NCBI GenBank assembly: GCA_032768795.1
Contig: CP136499.1
Location: forward strand, 620,001-684,000
Direction: 5' to 3'
Length of the DNA: 64,000 bases
From: Tremella fuciformis
Taxonomy: Eukaryota; Basidiomycota; Tremellomycetes; Tremellales; Tremellaceae
A model generated the notes under the pieces. The model was given only the letters and a program-made list of their open reading frames with translations, ran no database searches and was not told the DNA's origin. Shown here one piece after another: positions 22,867-33,979 of this stretch (position 1 is its first letter; each line of letters starts with the position of its first letter). The position numbers were made by a program, and so were the translations under genes.

Positions 22867-24514
22867 TCATACATTCAAACGGCCTCTACACAGCTCAACA
22901 CGAGCTCTCCGCCGCTCGACGCCGGCGCCTGAGAGGATGTCCTGCGCACATGCTCCTCCGATCAGCTTGAGCACTGGAACTGCGAAACTGCACCCGAGCT
23001 CGCAAGTCTGTCTGTACGCACCATCTTCCCTCGACTGAAGGTCAGCGCGTGTCCGCCCACCCTTGTCTCCAGGTAAGACTACAGGTGGACACCCGAGGAA
23101 TGACTAGCTCACAGAAGTTGTCCCCGTAGTACCACGTGATCTCGCTTCCAGCCGTGATCGAGCGGTCCGGGTAGAATACCGAGAACTGGAACCATTTCGC
23201 GTCAGGTTTTTCCGACTTGAGGCCCGAAGGGGTGGGAACGTCCCAGTCGATGACGAATCGGTAATTGGACAAGGCGCACGAGTGCTGGCATGGTCAGCCC
23301 GGCCCTTCCTCACATGCCCTGCCCCCCGCATATTCTCAAAATCAACTCGCATTGATACATCTCCCCGGTCCGAAGGCGAGTCCTAGATCACCTGGCGTCT
23401 CGAGGATTCCGTGAACGTCGAAGATGTCCCCCTTGGTCAAGTTGTAAGGCCCCAAGCGCGAAAGGGAAACCTCAGCTAGACTCCTGCCCTTGCGCCTGCC
23501 CGTCACAGGTGTCGCTGGGAATCCGAGTCCGACAAGTACCGCACCGATGGCTCCGCGATTCTCCATAGGCTCATTGGCTTGGTGCACATCAGGGTACCTT
23601 TGCAGGTCCCGGACCACCAGACAGCCCAACTGCGGAGCTCCGTAGCGTGAGGTCAAGACGAAGCCAAGTGAGGTGTCGAGGTTGAAGCGTATGCACGCTT
23701 GTAGGATGCTGAATTGGTGAGCAGAGAAGACGTGCGCCCACCGCGGCCGCACGTCCCGGCTTCTGCTAACCGGCTGCAGGGGCTAGTTGTTGAAAGACTG
23801 ACGCAAGAAGTAAACGGGCACAAGGAGACCGAGGCCTTCGATCCCAGCTTTTGTAGCTGGCGCAATCAGCCCGGCCGGCTGGGACAATCTGGCATGAACG
23901 AAGCCTCACATGGTAAACATTTCCAAATTTGCTCGTGCGACCTTGTCTATGTCGAAGTCATAGTTGCCATAGGTATAAGGTAAGCACGAGGGCACGGGAC
24001 TGGTGTTTGGTGCATATGTGTCTGCCAGAGTCGCAGAGGACGCAGTCGAGTCGCTAGAACTGTACCGAGATGAGAGAGCGAGGGGAGCGAGCGCCGACGT
24101 TGTTGTGGCCGCCTGGCTCTCTACGGAAATGACTCTTCCTGGCTGTATCAGCCGGTCCGGCGCGGGGACTTCGGGTAACCTGGGGATGATGGGAGAGTGC
24201 CGGGTGAAATCGGCAGTGGCAGCGCGTGGAGGTAATGTTGCGGATCGGGGCTCGGACCGAGACACAGAGTCTGACTGAGGAAGGGGGATGGTACTGGCGG
24301 GTCGAGTAGGAATGTCGACTCGGTTCGGATCCGCCGATTTGAGGTCGGAGACAGCGTAGGGGGCGCTGCTGGCGCCTTGTAGAAACTCCAGCCAATCGTG
24401 AGTGCCCCCCTTGGCGAGAAGCAACACGCTCATCAACTCGAGTTCGTACGCATCGAGGAGCGCGAGGGTTTCCGGGGTGAGCGGTCCATGGCACTTGTCC
24501 CGTCCGTGACACAT
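22867..24514 (-). CDS. SET-domain protein, probable lysine methyltransferase, five exons
   Basis: The model is exons 24514-23910, 23888-23816, 23773-23351, 23284-23113 and 23078-22867, for about 494 residues. SET hallmarks appear only after splicing. The GxG block GIEGLGLLVP is in exon 2. INHSC is created by joining GRCIN (exon 3) to HSCALSNYRF (exon 4). EITWYYGDNFF spans the last junction. These bind S-adenosylmethionine and the target lysine; histone methylation is the usual role, but the substrate is unknown. The intron inside INHSC (23285-23350) starts with GC (GCGAGT), a GC-AG intron. The last intron is 34 nt. The first is only 21 or 30 nt, depending on donor, and is the weakest part of the model. 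The 210-residue N-terminus is Ser/Thr/Pro-rich and probably disordered. Confidence 0.75.
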
Positions 24515-25056
24515 TGTAAAGTGACGATGACGAGGTGCAAGGCAAGCCAAGTAAACATAGAGTACTCGTAGTCATTGAGACGAACAACCTTACGTAAAAG
24601 CTACCCGTTAACTTACCAGCCCGGCGCCTATCTCGGAGGTAGGTAATCGAATGCTCAACCTTAGGCATGCGTAGAGTAGGTCACTGCGTCACTGTACCAA
24701 TCAATGTCAGCACGCCAATTCTCCAACATGTGCGCATGAGAGCGTCCCCTTACCCGTCTCAGTGTACTCGCAGAGGCTTTATCTCCTGTCTCGCTGACTT
24801 CCAGCTCGGGAAAAGGACTCGGTGGCTCAGATGGGGATGACGAAGGAGTACTCGTAAGCGATTTCCTCCAGTATATCGGGTTGCATAGCGCTTCCAGATC
24901 TCAAAGTAGTATGGACATGTAGCCATGGATCTCAGAAGTCGTCTCAGAGGGCTTTTGGACAGATTCCATGCATGGAATCTTGCATGAGGGAGCCTCCTGC
25001 AGCCCAGGCGATGAAATTAGAGATATTCACGCACGCCTACCAGACAATAGGCGTCT

Positions 25057-25436
25057 ATGGGTGGTGCAGTCAGGGGTCGCTTGGGGGCGGCGGTACCAAG
25101 GGCCGGATCGTCTCGATGCTATACTCAGTATGAACTAAACGAGGAAGAGGCTGGTGATTGTGGCTGGCCGATGGAGGCGGACGAAGACATGGATGTAGAC
25201 GATCAGGACGATAGTCTAGAGGGGGGACCCGACGATGATTCCCATCAAGGAGTGGGACGAAGGAGGCAGGATGACCGGAAGCTGGACACATATCGGTTGT
25301 GGCGCGTGTCTTTCCGTGAGGTCAGACATTGTTCTGTGGCTCAGCTGAACGAAAGGTGGAGATGACCAGAGAGCAGTGCGCGCGCCAAGTTTGCACCATG
25401 ACTATGCTCAGTGACGACATTCATCGACAAGCGTAA
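25057..25436 (+). CDS. Small acidic hypothetical protein, two exons
   Basis: The model is exons 25057-25320 and 25356-25436, for 114 residues. The 35-nt intron (GTCAGA to AAAG) is phase 0 and not a multiple of three; splicing joins the first exon to VEMTREQCARQVCTMTMLSD and a stop. The central part is strongly acidic (EADEDMDVDDQDDSLEGGPD), followed by a basic RRRQDDRK cluster. No family is recognised. Confidence 0.4.
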
Positions 25437-25900
25437 AACAAGTCAAGGCTGAAGGTGTCCTCTTATCTGCGGCGCATACTTCACGAGGTCGCTTCTGGCT
25501 TTTCCTTGATAAAGTCCCGGTCGAAACTGTGTTTGGACCTTGCTTTTGATGGAACTAGCTGACCGGGGGGTTTAAAAAGACTGTTAGGAGCAGAGATCCG
25601 CATGCTCAATGGGTAAAAGCCCACTGTCTTCATCGATTACCGGGCAACAACGAGTAAGTACAACACGGCCATGGTGACGGCGAGTAACGTCTACAAGATT
25701 CATGCAAATCCGCTAGCTGCCCTTTAAATCATAACTCGAAATCGCCCTGATAGTATCATCGCGTCAGAGTCACACTCATCAGTCCGCCAAGCTAATGGCG
25801 TAAAGAGCGGGGTCCGAAATTCCTGCTAAATGAACTGCCTAATCGGAAAAAGAGAAAGAAGAAGAGAGGTACTGCAGAACAGGCGCACATCGAGCAACGG

Positions 25901-26608
25901 ATGGAATGTGTGGTCGCGCCACCGCTGGCCCGTGTGACTGCCATTCTTCAAGTATTTCGCATGGACATGGACATGGACCCCTCGTACAGGAACAAGAACG
26001 CGTTCAAATGCCTCTTGACGATGTTGGTGTCCTTGAACGAGCAGCATCACATCTCGTCAGTTCCCGTTCGCCCATTGGGTATCGGCCGCATTGATCGCAG
26101 TTGCTGCTATGGTGTCGGCCCATTCCGATCAGACCCCCTACGCGTTCCTGTTGTCCGAATTTCGCACGCTTGTAAAGAGACGGCCCAGCAGATCGTCAAC
26201 GGTGCATATACTCCCATCATCCCGGGCATTACTAAGCAGGAGCTACACACGAGCTGCGAAATTTTCCTTCAAGACGGCCTGAGGCCCCGTTTCATGATGA
26301 TTGATGCCTCCGAAGCTGAACGCAACGCTTCCTGCCAGCGACACCCATCGGTGCTTGTCAGCATGATGCAGAAGGGTCTGGGTCCCATCCAGCTCCCTCA
26401 GCTCTATTCGAGGTCGCGGGGTGTGCTGCTATTCACTCCTTTCAGAGAAGATGGACACATCCGGCATGAGTCGGAATACCCTGGAGATCGGTGCGTGGGC
26501 GACGACGACGTGCCCCCCCCCCCCCCCCCCCTCCCCTCAGGTCCTCACCCCGCTGTTTCCCCCGCAGGAAATGCGGTAGCCAACGTGCACCTATTCAAAC
26601 CGATCTGA
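25901..26608 (+). pseudogene. Decayed MULE-like transposase fragment
   Basis: The frame from 25901 includes MDMDPSYRNKNAFKCLLTML, resembling the first catalytic-Asp block of Mutator-like transposases. About 130 codons on it has RPRFMMIDASEAERNA, resembling the second block (ID-x4-AE-x-A). Between them the other frame (about 26110-26170) reads HSDQTPYAFLLSEFRTLVKR, which fits the intervening PYAFLL block, so at least one frameshift is present. No H-x-H or C-terminal part was seen, and the frame runs into a C19 tract. The family assignment is inference from short motifs. Confidence 0.4.
26513..26531. repeat. C homopolymer, 19 bp
   Basis: It lies in the 3' part of the decayed transposase frame. 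The exact length is uncertain, as for any long homopolymer. Confidence 0.85.
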
Positions 26609-26760
26609 GAGCAGGTCGGGGGGAAGGGGCTGGGTGGGGAGACGCCGCCCGCGTTGCTCTTGGCTCATGATTTAGGCCGCGACTTCCCATCCCTCGTGCG
26701 CAGCATGTCACCGAACACCTCGCTCCAACGACATCATTGCGCTTACCCCTTGGCTTCTCC

Positions 26761-27052
26761 ATGGCCCCTCGTTGGTCCGCCGTACGCACGCCGACCAGAA
26801 CCACACTCGACGCCACCTTCCTTTGTTCCGTGCTATGGGAGCAGCCTGAGACCTTCCGAGCGTCCACAACTTCGGCCTTCTCTTCTACGTTCCCTCCCTC
26901 CTCCTCCATCACTCCCTGTTCCCAGCCAGCCCTCATCTCGAATGCTCACCGCTCCCTCGAACTATTGCCGGCTGGTAAGCCTCAACTTATTGGCGAGAAC
27001 AGGTGTTGTTGACGAGAAGCTGCAATTTGTATTCCCCACCGAAGGTCGCTGA
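26761..27052 (+). CDS. Candidate small Ser/Thr/Pro-rich protein
   Basis: ATG at 26761 opens 71 codons. A 28-nt segment (26975-27002, GTAAGC to ACAG) would join it in phase 1 to VVDEKLQFVFPTEGR and a stop, for 87 residues in total. The intron is very short and the product has no known family, so confidence is low. Confidence 0.2.
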
Positions 27053-28771
27053 CGGTGAAACAAACCTACCTTGCTTGGCTGTCCACCGGTGCATGCTCGG
27101 TGTGCGGACCCGCCGGGAGAAGCTTTGGCCCAATGTCGTCGCATGCGTGTACGGACACCCTTTGCCAAAGGGACTCGCCGTGATGTCACAACCTGTCAAT
27201 GGTAACAGTACAGCCCGCTGTCGACCCCGCAGGTCCCCATAGAGCGAAGGCCGTTGTCTGCTGCCTCCGATAGCCTAAGCCACGGCAGGATCCTTGCCGC
27301 CTAATCCCACACGTCATAAGCCCCGAGCGCAAGATTCGTGACCGACTAACGTAGAAGGAGCAGACGAACACTTCATCAGCTCCCTCTATCTGCGGCTTTT
27401 GGCATGCGCCTGCCGCAGCGACGTAGAGTCTTCTTCCCCCCTACCCATGTCCACTGTCTTCGTGCACGGATGAGTGATACCTCGCACAGACCATCCTCAC
27501 CCCTCTGCCTATACGTGCCGTAGCGAGGCCCGGCGTCAGGGCGAGTCCATGCAGCGATGTGCGCAGACCCCTCCGCGCATCAACTGGAGCAGCGAAGCCA
27601 CAATGTACGGTACCCCGCCTATCCAGGGTCTCTGGCACATTGGATTCGAGGGGTCTGCCGACACCAGCATCAGCATAGAAGACTGGCAAGGCCGCTGACA
27701 GAATTACGAACGTCCGCGTGTCGACTCAAGGTCCTCACCTGCTTCAGACCGCAGCCCTGTCGTGTGAAAGAAGAAGAGGGCCCTAAACCGTCCCAAAGAG
27801 GTCATTGAGCAACGACCGCTCTTGGCGAACCACGAGTTCCCGGTCCTTAAGAGATATCCTCAAATCCCATCACAATGTTCCGAAGGCGATATTAGTCTTT
27901 TAGCGGGGATTAGGTCTTTTTCAGCGCATGCCGAAGGGCAGTCGAGAACAGTAAACAGGCGACTGCTGTGAGTGTAGCATAGTAGAATCGCGATGCCGCA
28001 AACTTGGAAGATCCGCCTTGCGTGCGGGTGACTTGCCAGGCGATTTGATGAGGACGAGTGGTCACGTCTGTTTGGACAGCGGGAGGTGGTAGAGTGGGTA
28101 AATGCTTCACGTTTCTGCACCACAATGCGTCGCATCTCAGCTCAGAAGAACACCGCTTCGGCATGGGAAGATGTACCCCAACAAAAAGAAATGGACTCTT
28201 CGGATGAAGAGCCGCGATAATACCAATAGCTGGCTTTCGCATGCGGTAGTACGCGTACCGCAAAGGGCCTCGACTTGCGGGCGCAGAGTCACTGCACTCG
28301 GTCCGCGAGCTTGACTTCACGACTTGGTCTATGCAATGCCTATGTATGTAGCCGCAGAAGTAGTGAAGACGACCGTCTTTGAGAGAAGAAACAGAATTGC
28401 AAAATAGCAACCGTCGCGTCGCTTCTTTTTCTTCCTGTTGGGGGGACGCCGAGCTCGGGGGAATGGGCAAGGTTCGAGCACGGGAAGACGGTGGATGAGT
28501 CGGCTGGTGCTCCAAGAGCCCCGCAGAGCGCCTGGTGAGCTTCTGCCTCAGAGCTCGGGCATCACCGTCGACAATGGCTAGTACAGAAGGAGAATCGCAG
28601 TGATTGTCAGTATATGAAGTATGACCGCCCCGTCGCCGTCAGCTCCGACTCTGTGAGCGCTTGCTGCGTGCGCGCTGACCACTTTGAGCTTGACTTCTGC
28701 TATTTCTGTCCACAGATGACAATCTTACGCATTTCCTAGCCCAATGGCGTCTAAAGCAGACGCAAAGTACT
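27053..28771. other. No firmly supported gene
   Basis: On the minus strand, 27910-28242 has an ATG and 110 codons ending in a hydrophobic segment (FYYATLTAVACLLFSTAL), a possible tail-anchored peptide. Other frames lack support. Confidence 0.35.
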
Positions 28772-30391
28772 TCATCGGTCCCTCCCGAGGACAGTCCCGA
28801 CGAGGCGGAGAAGTGACCTGCAGTTGCGATCTCGGCCATTCAGAACCTCAACTTCCATCCCTCGCCGGACCTGAGCGCCTTCCAGATCTTCTTGGCCGCG
28901 TAACGTTCTCGCAGCAGCCAATCGAGCAACCTCATTTTGATCCTCGCGATAGTTTCCTCTGCAGTAGCGGATCGCGGGAGCGTTGGACCGTACCCGCGTC
29001 CCAGCGGGAAAGAGGGACTTGACGTGATCAGCCAGGCAAAGTAGACACTTAAGGGGCCAGTGTGCGCTGCGAGATACGCCGTACGCGATGGAAGCTGGCC
29101 GTGAGCGGACCACCTTGCGCCAATAGAGGTTGGTCGGGGATCTCGACAACAGAAGGCAGGGGCTCGAGCTAGCTTACCAGTGTGCCCATAGAGTGTATCG
29201 TTGTCGTCCAATCTTTGCACTGTATGCCACTCAGAATGACGGACTGATCGAGTCCGGCAGTTACGACTAGGTGTATCTGTGTCTGTCAGTCACCGCCCAA
29301 CGGCATGGTAGAGGCGCCACACAATCGCGGAGACAACTTGCCTTTTCCACTGCACTAGACATCATGTCGTAATAACTCTCAAGCATCCGGCCGGGTAGGG
29401 GGCAGACATAAACCCGTATCGAAGCCAGGGAGGGATAGACGGCGTACGTCGCGTACACTTGGTCCACTCGGGCTTGGTCCGGCATATCAATGTCGCCGTC
29501 GGTGCCTCCCATCTCGACAGACGGGACTGAAAGCAGCCCGACGATTGCGAAAGGCTCGACAGCTACTGGTCGCCCATTCAAGACACTTGGATCATCGCTA
29601 AAGCGACTCGAGACCGCACTCAGGAGCGGGGAAATTGTTGAGCGGACCTCATGCTCCGACGCAACGAGGGGCAGCACTTCCGGGACAATCGTTACCAGCT
29701 CCTTGGCTGAGATAAATGTGCAGCTGGGTGGGGAATCCTGCTGAGACATGCCGGTGAAATCGATGTGCTGGCGATGTGCCATGAGATCGATTTCGGCGAG
29801 CAGGAGGCGGATGGCACTCTGAGGCAAAGGGATTGAGGCGTCGGACATTTGATCTACCGAGAGTTCCGAAAGACACTCGAAGATGGGTCTGGATAAGAAA
29901 GGCGAACCGGGCAACCAGTCGCTGAGGCCGCGTTCCCTTCTTTTCTCGAGGTCGGAGTTTCTGTAGTCGGCGATCCACTCGTTCAGCTCAGCCAGTCGAT
30001 TCGGTACTTCACCCTGGGTCTCTTTATACTCGATCGAGCCAAATAGCCGACAACAGCGGGCCGACCCTGAAGACAGTAGCATCGCTCTTCCCGGCATGAT
30101 CCGATCGAGAAAGTCGGCTGGGTCGATCTCGGTCTGGCACCCTAGAGATATTTTTGCCGCGCTGACGATCTCTTGATCTTGCTCGATCAAGGACTGGACT
30201 CGCTGCTGCCAGGCCAGAGTCGCCGTGTACCACGACTTTTGTACGGGACAGATCCCTGTACCGTGATCGTCTCCGTCATCAAGATCATCAGAGACCATGT
30301 TGCGAAGCAGAGTCAGAAAACACTGTTTCGAGTCTCGAGGGTCGATGATCGTCGAGAGTTTGAGGTTGAGTGTGATCAGCAAGTCCAGAGC
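28772..30391 (-). CDS. Large hypothetical protein, at least three exons; 5' exon unresolved
   Basis: Supported exons are 30391-29342, 29276-29178 and 29113-28772, giving about 495 residues in one phase-0 frame. The intron 29277-29341 (65 nt) begins GCAAGT after AAG and ends CACAG, a GC-AG intron. The next (29114-29177, 64 nt) begins GTAAGC and ends CAAG. Spliced sequence across both junctions is smooth: MMSSAVEK, IHLVVTAGLDQSVILSGIQC, then GTL, VVRSRPASIAYGVSRSAHWP. The 5' side has an acceptor (GTAG before 30391) but no resolved first exon or ATG. I recognise no domain. The C-terminus is Arg-rich. The length and clean junctions make this one of the better host genes in the window. Confidence 0.7.
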
Positions 30392-30905
30392 CTACAGCGT
30401 CAGCTGACCTTCACCTATCCCGCATTGCTCCACACAGGGACAAGCCCACTTCTGAGCAACGTTGACCTGTCTCCACCTGTGTCAGCGCTCCGGGCAAAGA
30501 CAAGATGAGTCGAGTCGCATCGAGCTGTGTTTATCAGCGAGAAAAACCAGACCAATGTTCATGGTCGGAGACTGACCGTAATATCATTGATATCCATGTC
30601 GGAAGAGAGCGTGCGCGAACAAGGGATATGCGTTATATGTGTATGTACAAGAGTAGGCCTGTAGACAAGGTTGGCAACTGTAAACCCTCAACGGAAACCG
30701 GGGTCAGTCGTGCCGTGTGGAACCGCCTCAACTCGGTATTATGTAATCATGCCGTCTAGCCGCAGCCATCCCCAAGGCCGGCTATGAGTCCCAGCAAACA
30801 CCTTCAGCCTTCTTCTTGTGACCAAGAGGAGTGCTGCTTGTTCGATGCGAACAAAGAGAACCGGTCACACTGGACCGCTGCTGTTGCAAGGCCTGTCGTG
30901 ATGCG
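30392..30905. other. No supported gene; probable 5' flank of the preceding gene
   Basis: It should contain the missing first exon of the minus-strand gene above. No repeat or RNA was seen. Confidence 0.4.
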
Positions 30906-31650
30906 TCAGACCGATGGCCCCGCTCGAGCCGTAGGACTGACTGCAGCATGATCAACCTCATCTCTCTTCCTCGTTTCTCCTCTCCGAAGAGGTCCTACTT
31001 TTTCGCGGCCCTCAGCAGCAGCCCCGCCGTTGCCTTCTGGGCTTAGAGTGTCTTCGACTGAAACGGTAGACGGGGCGAAGTGGGCATACATACACTCGGC
31101 GGTCTCTTGATGCACTCGGTGAAGCTCTTGTTGAACTACCTCGCCTCGTGCCTTCGTCGGAAGCGGACCAGTCCAGTCTCGTGAGGGAAGAGGAGGGGGG
31201 GGGGGGGGGGTTCCGTTGCGCAACTGTGTTTTCCTACTAGTGGTTGTAGTGGACGTGGAGGTGATGAGAGGGATAATGGCGTTGGAGTTGGGTCGAGAGC
31301 AGATTTGTTGGCGGCGACTGGAGGAGCGGTGGAAGAAATACTGGGAGACACGATGGCAGCGGCGTTGTCCCACGGGACGCAGGAGATGCGCCGGGCGAGC
31401 TCGCATCCGGAGGTACCAGGCAGGGCGAGAGGGAAGGAAGACACGGCGGAATGGGGGCGGAGCGCAAGATTCGAGTATGAAACGTGCTCTATCGTCCGAG
31501 TAGGGCTCTGCAAACGACGTGAGCACCTCTGGTATACAGACTTACGATTACTTGAGCATTGGCGCGCTCTGATCGACATGAATTACGCTTTTCCTCCATT
31601 GCCGCGCCCGCGAAGGACCAGCCGAATGATTGGGGAGTCGTAAGCGACAT
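30906..31650 (-). CDS. Candidate two-exon gene, frame interrupted at a C tract
   Basis: ATG at 31650 starts MSLTTPQSFGWSFAGAAMEE. A 38-nt intron (31508-31545, GTAAGT to GCAG, not a multiple of three) joins in phase 0 to a Ser/Pro-rich exon from 31507 (SPTRTIEHVSYSNLALRPHS). That frame stops at 31136, just after a run of 16 C (sense strand). A different frame continues from the same tract for about 95 codons to 30906 (KARGEVVQQELHRVHQETAE and onward). A change in tract length would therefore join them. This could be a sequencing error, a real frameshift, or two unrelated frames. No family is recognised. Confidence 0.4.
31195..31210. repeat. G homopolymer, 16 bp
   Basis: It is at the point where the minus-strand gene model changes frame. 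Confidence 0.9.
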
Positions 31651-31725
31651 GTGAAGGCAGCACAGTTGTTGACGCGTGCGTGTCTTGACATCAAGCCCGA
31701 TCATCCATATACCACTCAGAACCTC

Positions 31726-32517
31726 ATGCCTACCTCACTTTCAGTCGACGCCTCCGCCGACAACGAGCACCAGCTGCTACTTGATCCCCCTTACAGCGCA
31801 TCTGCTCCAAAGGTACTCTTACAATCGTGGGATATGGACACGTTGATCGATATGCCCGGTATCGCGCTAGACGATACAGTGGCATTGAACGCGCGAGAGT
31901 CAAGGTCGGCGTAAGGTTGGTGCAGGCGTAGACACAGCGGAGGAAGTGGAAGCGAGAGGGATGCACGCGAGGTGCATGAACCCATCAGGTTCCACTCACG
32001 GAAGAGCGGCGGGAGAAAGCTTCTGTACGCGTGGACTATATCAGAGCGTATATCGAGAATGGGCGGCCGGGAAGCCGGTGCTGACCGCAGCGAGGAGACG
32101 AACATTGCGGAGTATGTATGACTGGGCGAGCAGATCGAAGCTCTTGCTTATCCAACCTCGACATCCCGAGTGCGATCGCGTGACACTTTTGCAAGGGGGG
32201 GGGCGTCATTGATCTTATTGGTGTTTTGTCTCCTCAAGTACATTTATATACTTGCTCGACGGAGCATGTCAGAGTCTCAATCGATCAGTCTCACGGCTGA
32301 AGACGTGCACACGGCGCACACAGACTGGACCGTGTATTTCCGGTCGATCGGTATCGCCGTTTGTTGCATTCACTAAGACGAGGCCAAGCGAGAGAGGGAC
32401 AGTCGTGCTCCATTCATCGCGGCGTACGAGCGTGTCGCTTTGGGGATTCAGCCGGAGGACATTGTCGTCATGCAAGATGTGATGGGATACACCACAGCGC
32501 ACATAATTCTGCACTAA
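31726..32517 (+). CDS. Candidate membrane protein, one frame with three in-frame stops
   Basis: A single frame runs from the ATG at 31726 to 32517 with only three stops. Each stop lies inside a GT...AG segment of 27, 18 and 27 nt (31911-31937, 32116-32133, 32351-32377). Removing all three gives 239 residues with one hydrophobic segment (ASLILLVFCLLKYIYILA) and an ending IVVMQDVMGYTTAHIILH. The third segment contains CACTAAG, a branch-site-like string. Because all three lengths are multiples of three, a pseudogene with three nonsense codons explains the data equally well. No family is recognised. Confidence 0.3.
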
Positions 32518-32868
32518 ACGATCCAGCTCCCGCGGGGCACTGTGTCCGACCTGTGCGCGATGCACATTCAACCAGCTCAATCGGCGCCTGCGCGATCAGA
32601 TTGGGTGAAGTATGCTATCTCTGTCGCTGCTTCATGGGCAGCTTGACATATTGTGCCCCCCTCTGGCCGCGTCAAAGTACTTGTCCTTGTCTCTATCCTC
32701 TCTTCTCCTGGCTGATGGATACAGTGCTGATTGCGCCTGCTCCAGCAGAGAGCTCCTGAACCTGATGTCGGCGCCACAGCTACGAAACATCACCCCTGAC
32801 ATTGTGATAGGTCTTCGGCCCGAAGCTTTTCGTGTCGCACCAGACCAAACACGCACTGCCCGCCATTC

Positions 32869-33212
32869 TTGACCATCTACCGACCTACATGTAGACCCAC
32901 CTGCAGACCCGGGTCGCCACCCTCACTTAGTGCCCTTCGAGATCTCACAAGGGGCGTGGGTGGGAGAGCACATTCGACGCTCTCGGCTTGGGACACCGAG
33001 GTTGAATTACAAGACGCTTGTCAGGAGATGACGACTGTTCGGTCTTGCTGGAACTTCAGCGCGCCAAGCAGCAGCGCTGCTGAGGCGAGGATTCAGAATA
33101 TCACAGCGTGTCTCATACAGTAGGCTTGTAAATCATCGACTAGTTGTCACGCTTGGCGCAACGAGCCTACCCCCAGGTCTTTCGAGCACAGACATAAGTC
33201 GCGCGAGGAGTA
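32869..33212 (+). pseudogene. 5' part of a host ORF interrupted by the Helitrons
   Basis: The frame contains STLSAWDTEVELQDACQEM, which resembles the FTPWQPEACEVRDACQE segment just before the kinase domain of the gene at 9852-11088. A TAG at 33121-33123 interrupts it; the same frame then stays open to the Helitron insertion point after 33212. It continues after the Helitrons at 39133. The kinase-related label for the first part is inference from a short match. Confidence 0.4.
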
Positions 33213-33352
33213 TCTACTATAATGAAAGAACACGACTCCGAGAATTGACCGAGATAAACCATGTGGCAACCATGTGGCAATTTTTCCGCTCTGCTAATTG
33301 ATTACTGTTTCTCTGCTAATTCATTTGCTAATGGTATCACCTCGGCCAATGC

Positions 33353-33514
33353 AGAGCCCCCAGCACATGACCATCGGCCCGAGAGTCATTAAGTCTTGAC
33401 CGCTCTCCGAGCCAGCCAACCAGAGCCCCCAGCACATCAGCGTCTTGGCCCTCAGGACGGCTCGCGGCTACGTCCTCGACCAAAAACGTTCTCGAACCAG
33501 AGCCCCCAGCACGT
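33353..33514 (+). repeat. Three subterminal direct repeats in the Helitron 5' region
   Basis: AGAGCCCCCAGCACRT occurs at 33353-33368, 33422-33437 and 33499-33514, spaced about 69 and 77 bp apart. The reverse complement (ATGTGCTGGGGGCTC) is at 38814-38828 near the 3' end. They may be protein-binding sites for the replicase; this is inference. Confidence 0.8.
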
Positions 33515-33979
33515 CAACTTCCAAGCCGTTTTCCCGGCCGACCGTCGACCCGACACATGTCCCAAGACCAGTCCCGAGATCGGGTCGACCGGGGCTACGT
33601 CTTTTTGAGCCCCGAGAGCAAAACTGCCAAAAACACCTACTTTGAACCGGACGATTCGTCGGCCAAAATCCCCCAAAAATCTCATTTTGGCTGGGAAAAC
33701 CATTTTTTTTTCGTTTTTGTCCCATTTTTCGTTGTACAGTTTTTTTAAGATACATGTTTTGGCCCAGGGACCTCCCTGCCACCTATGTAAGGGAGTGCCG
33801 GACTGAAAAAGTCCCCCTTACACAAATCTTGGCCTATCAATTGCAGTTTACGAGACTAAACATTGGCCGCATCAGCGGGAATATACACACACATACACAC
33901 ACTATGTGAGAAGATTTCAATGAAGTTGGACAGTAAATGACCTCAGCCTTCTTATACAATGTAAAATCCTCCAGCACAG

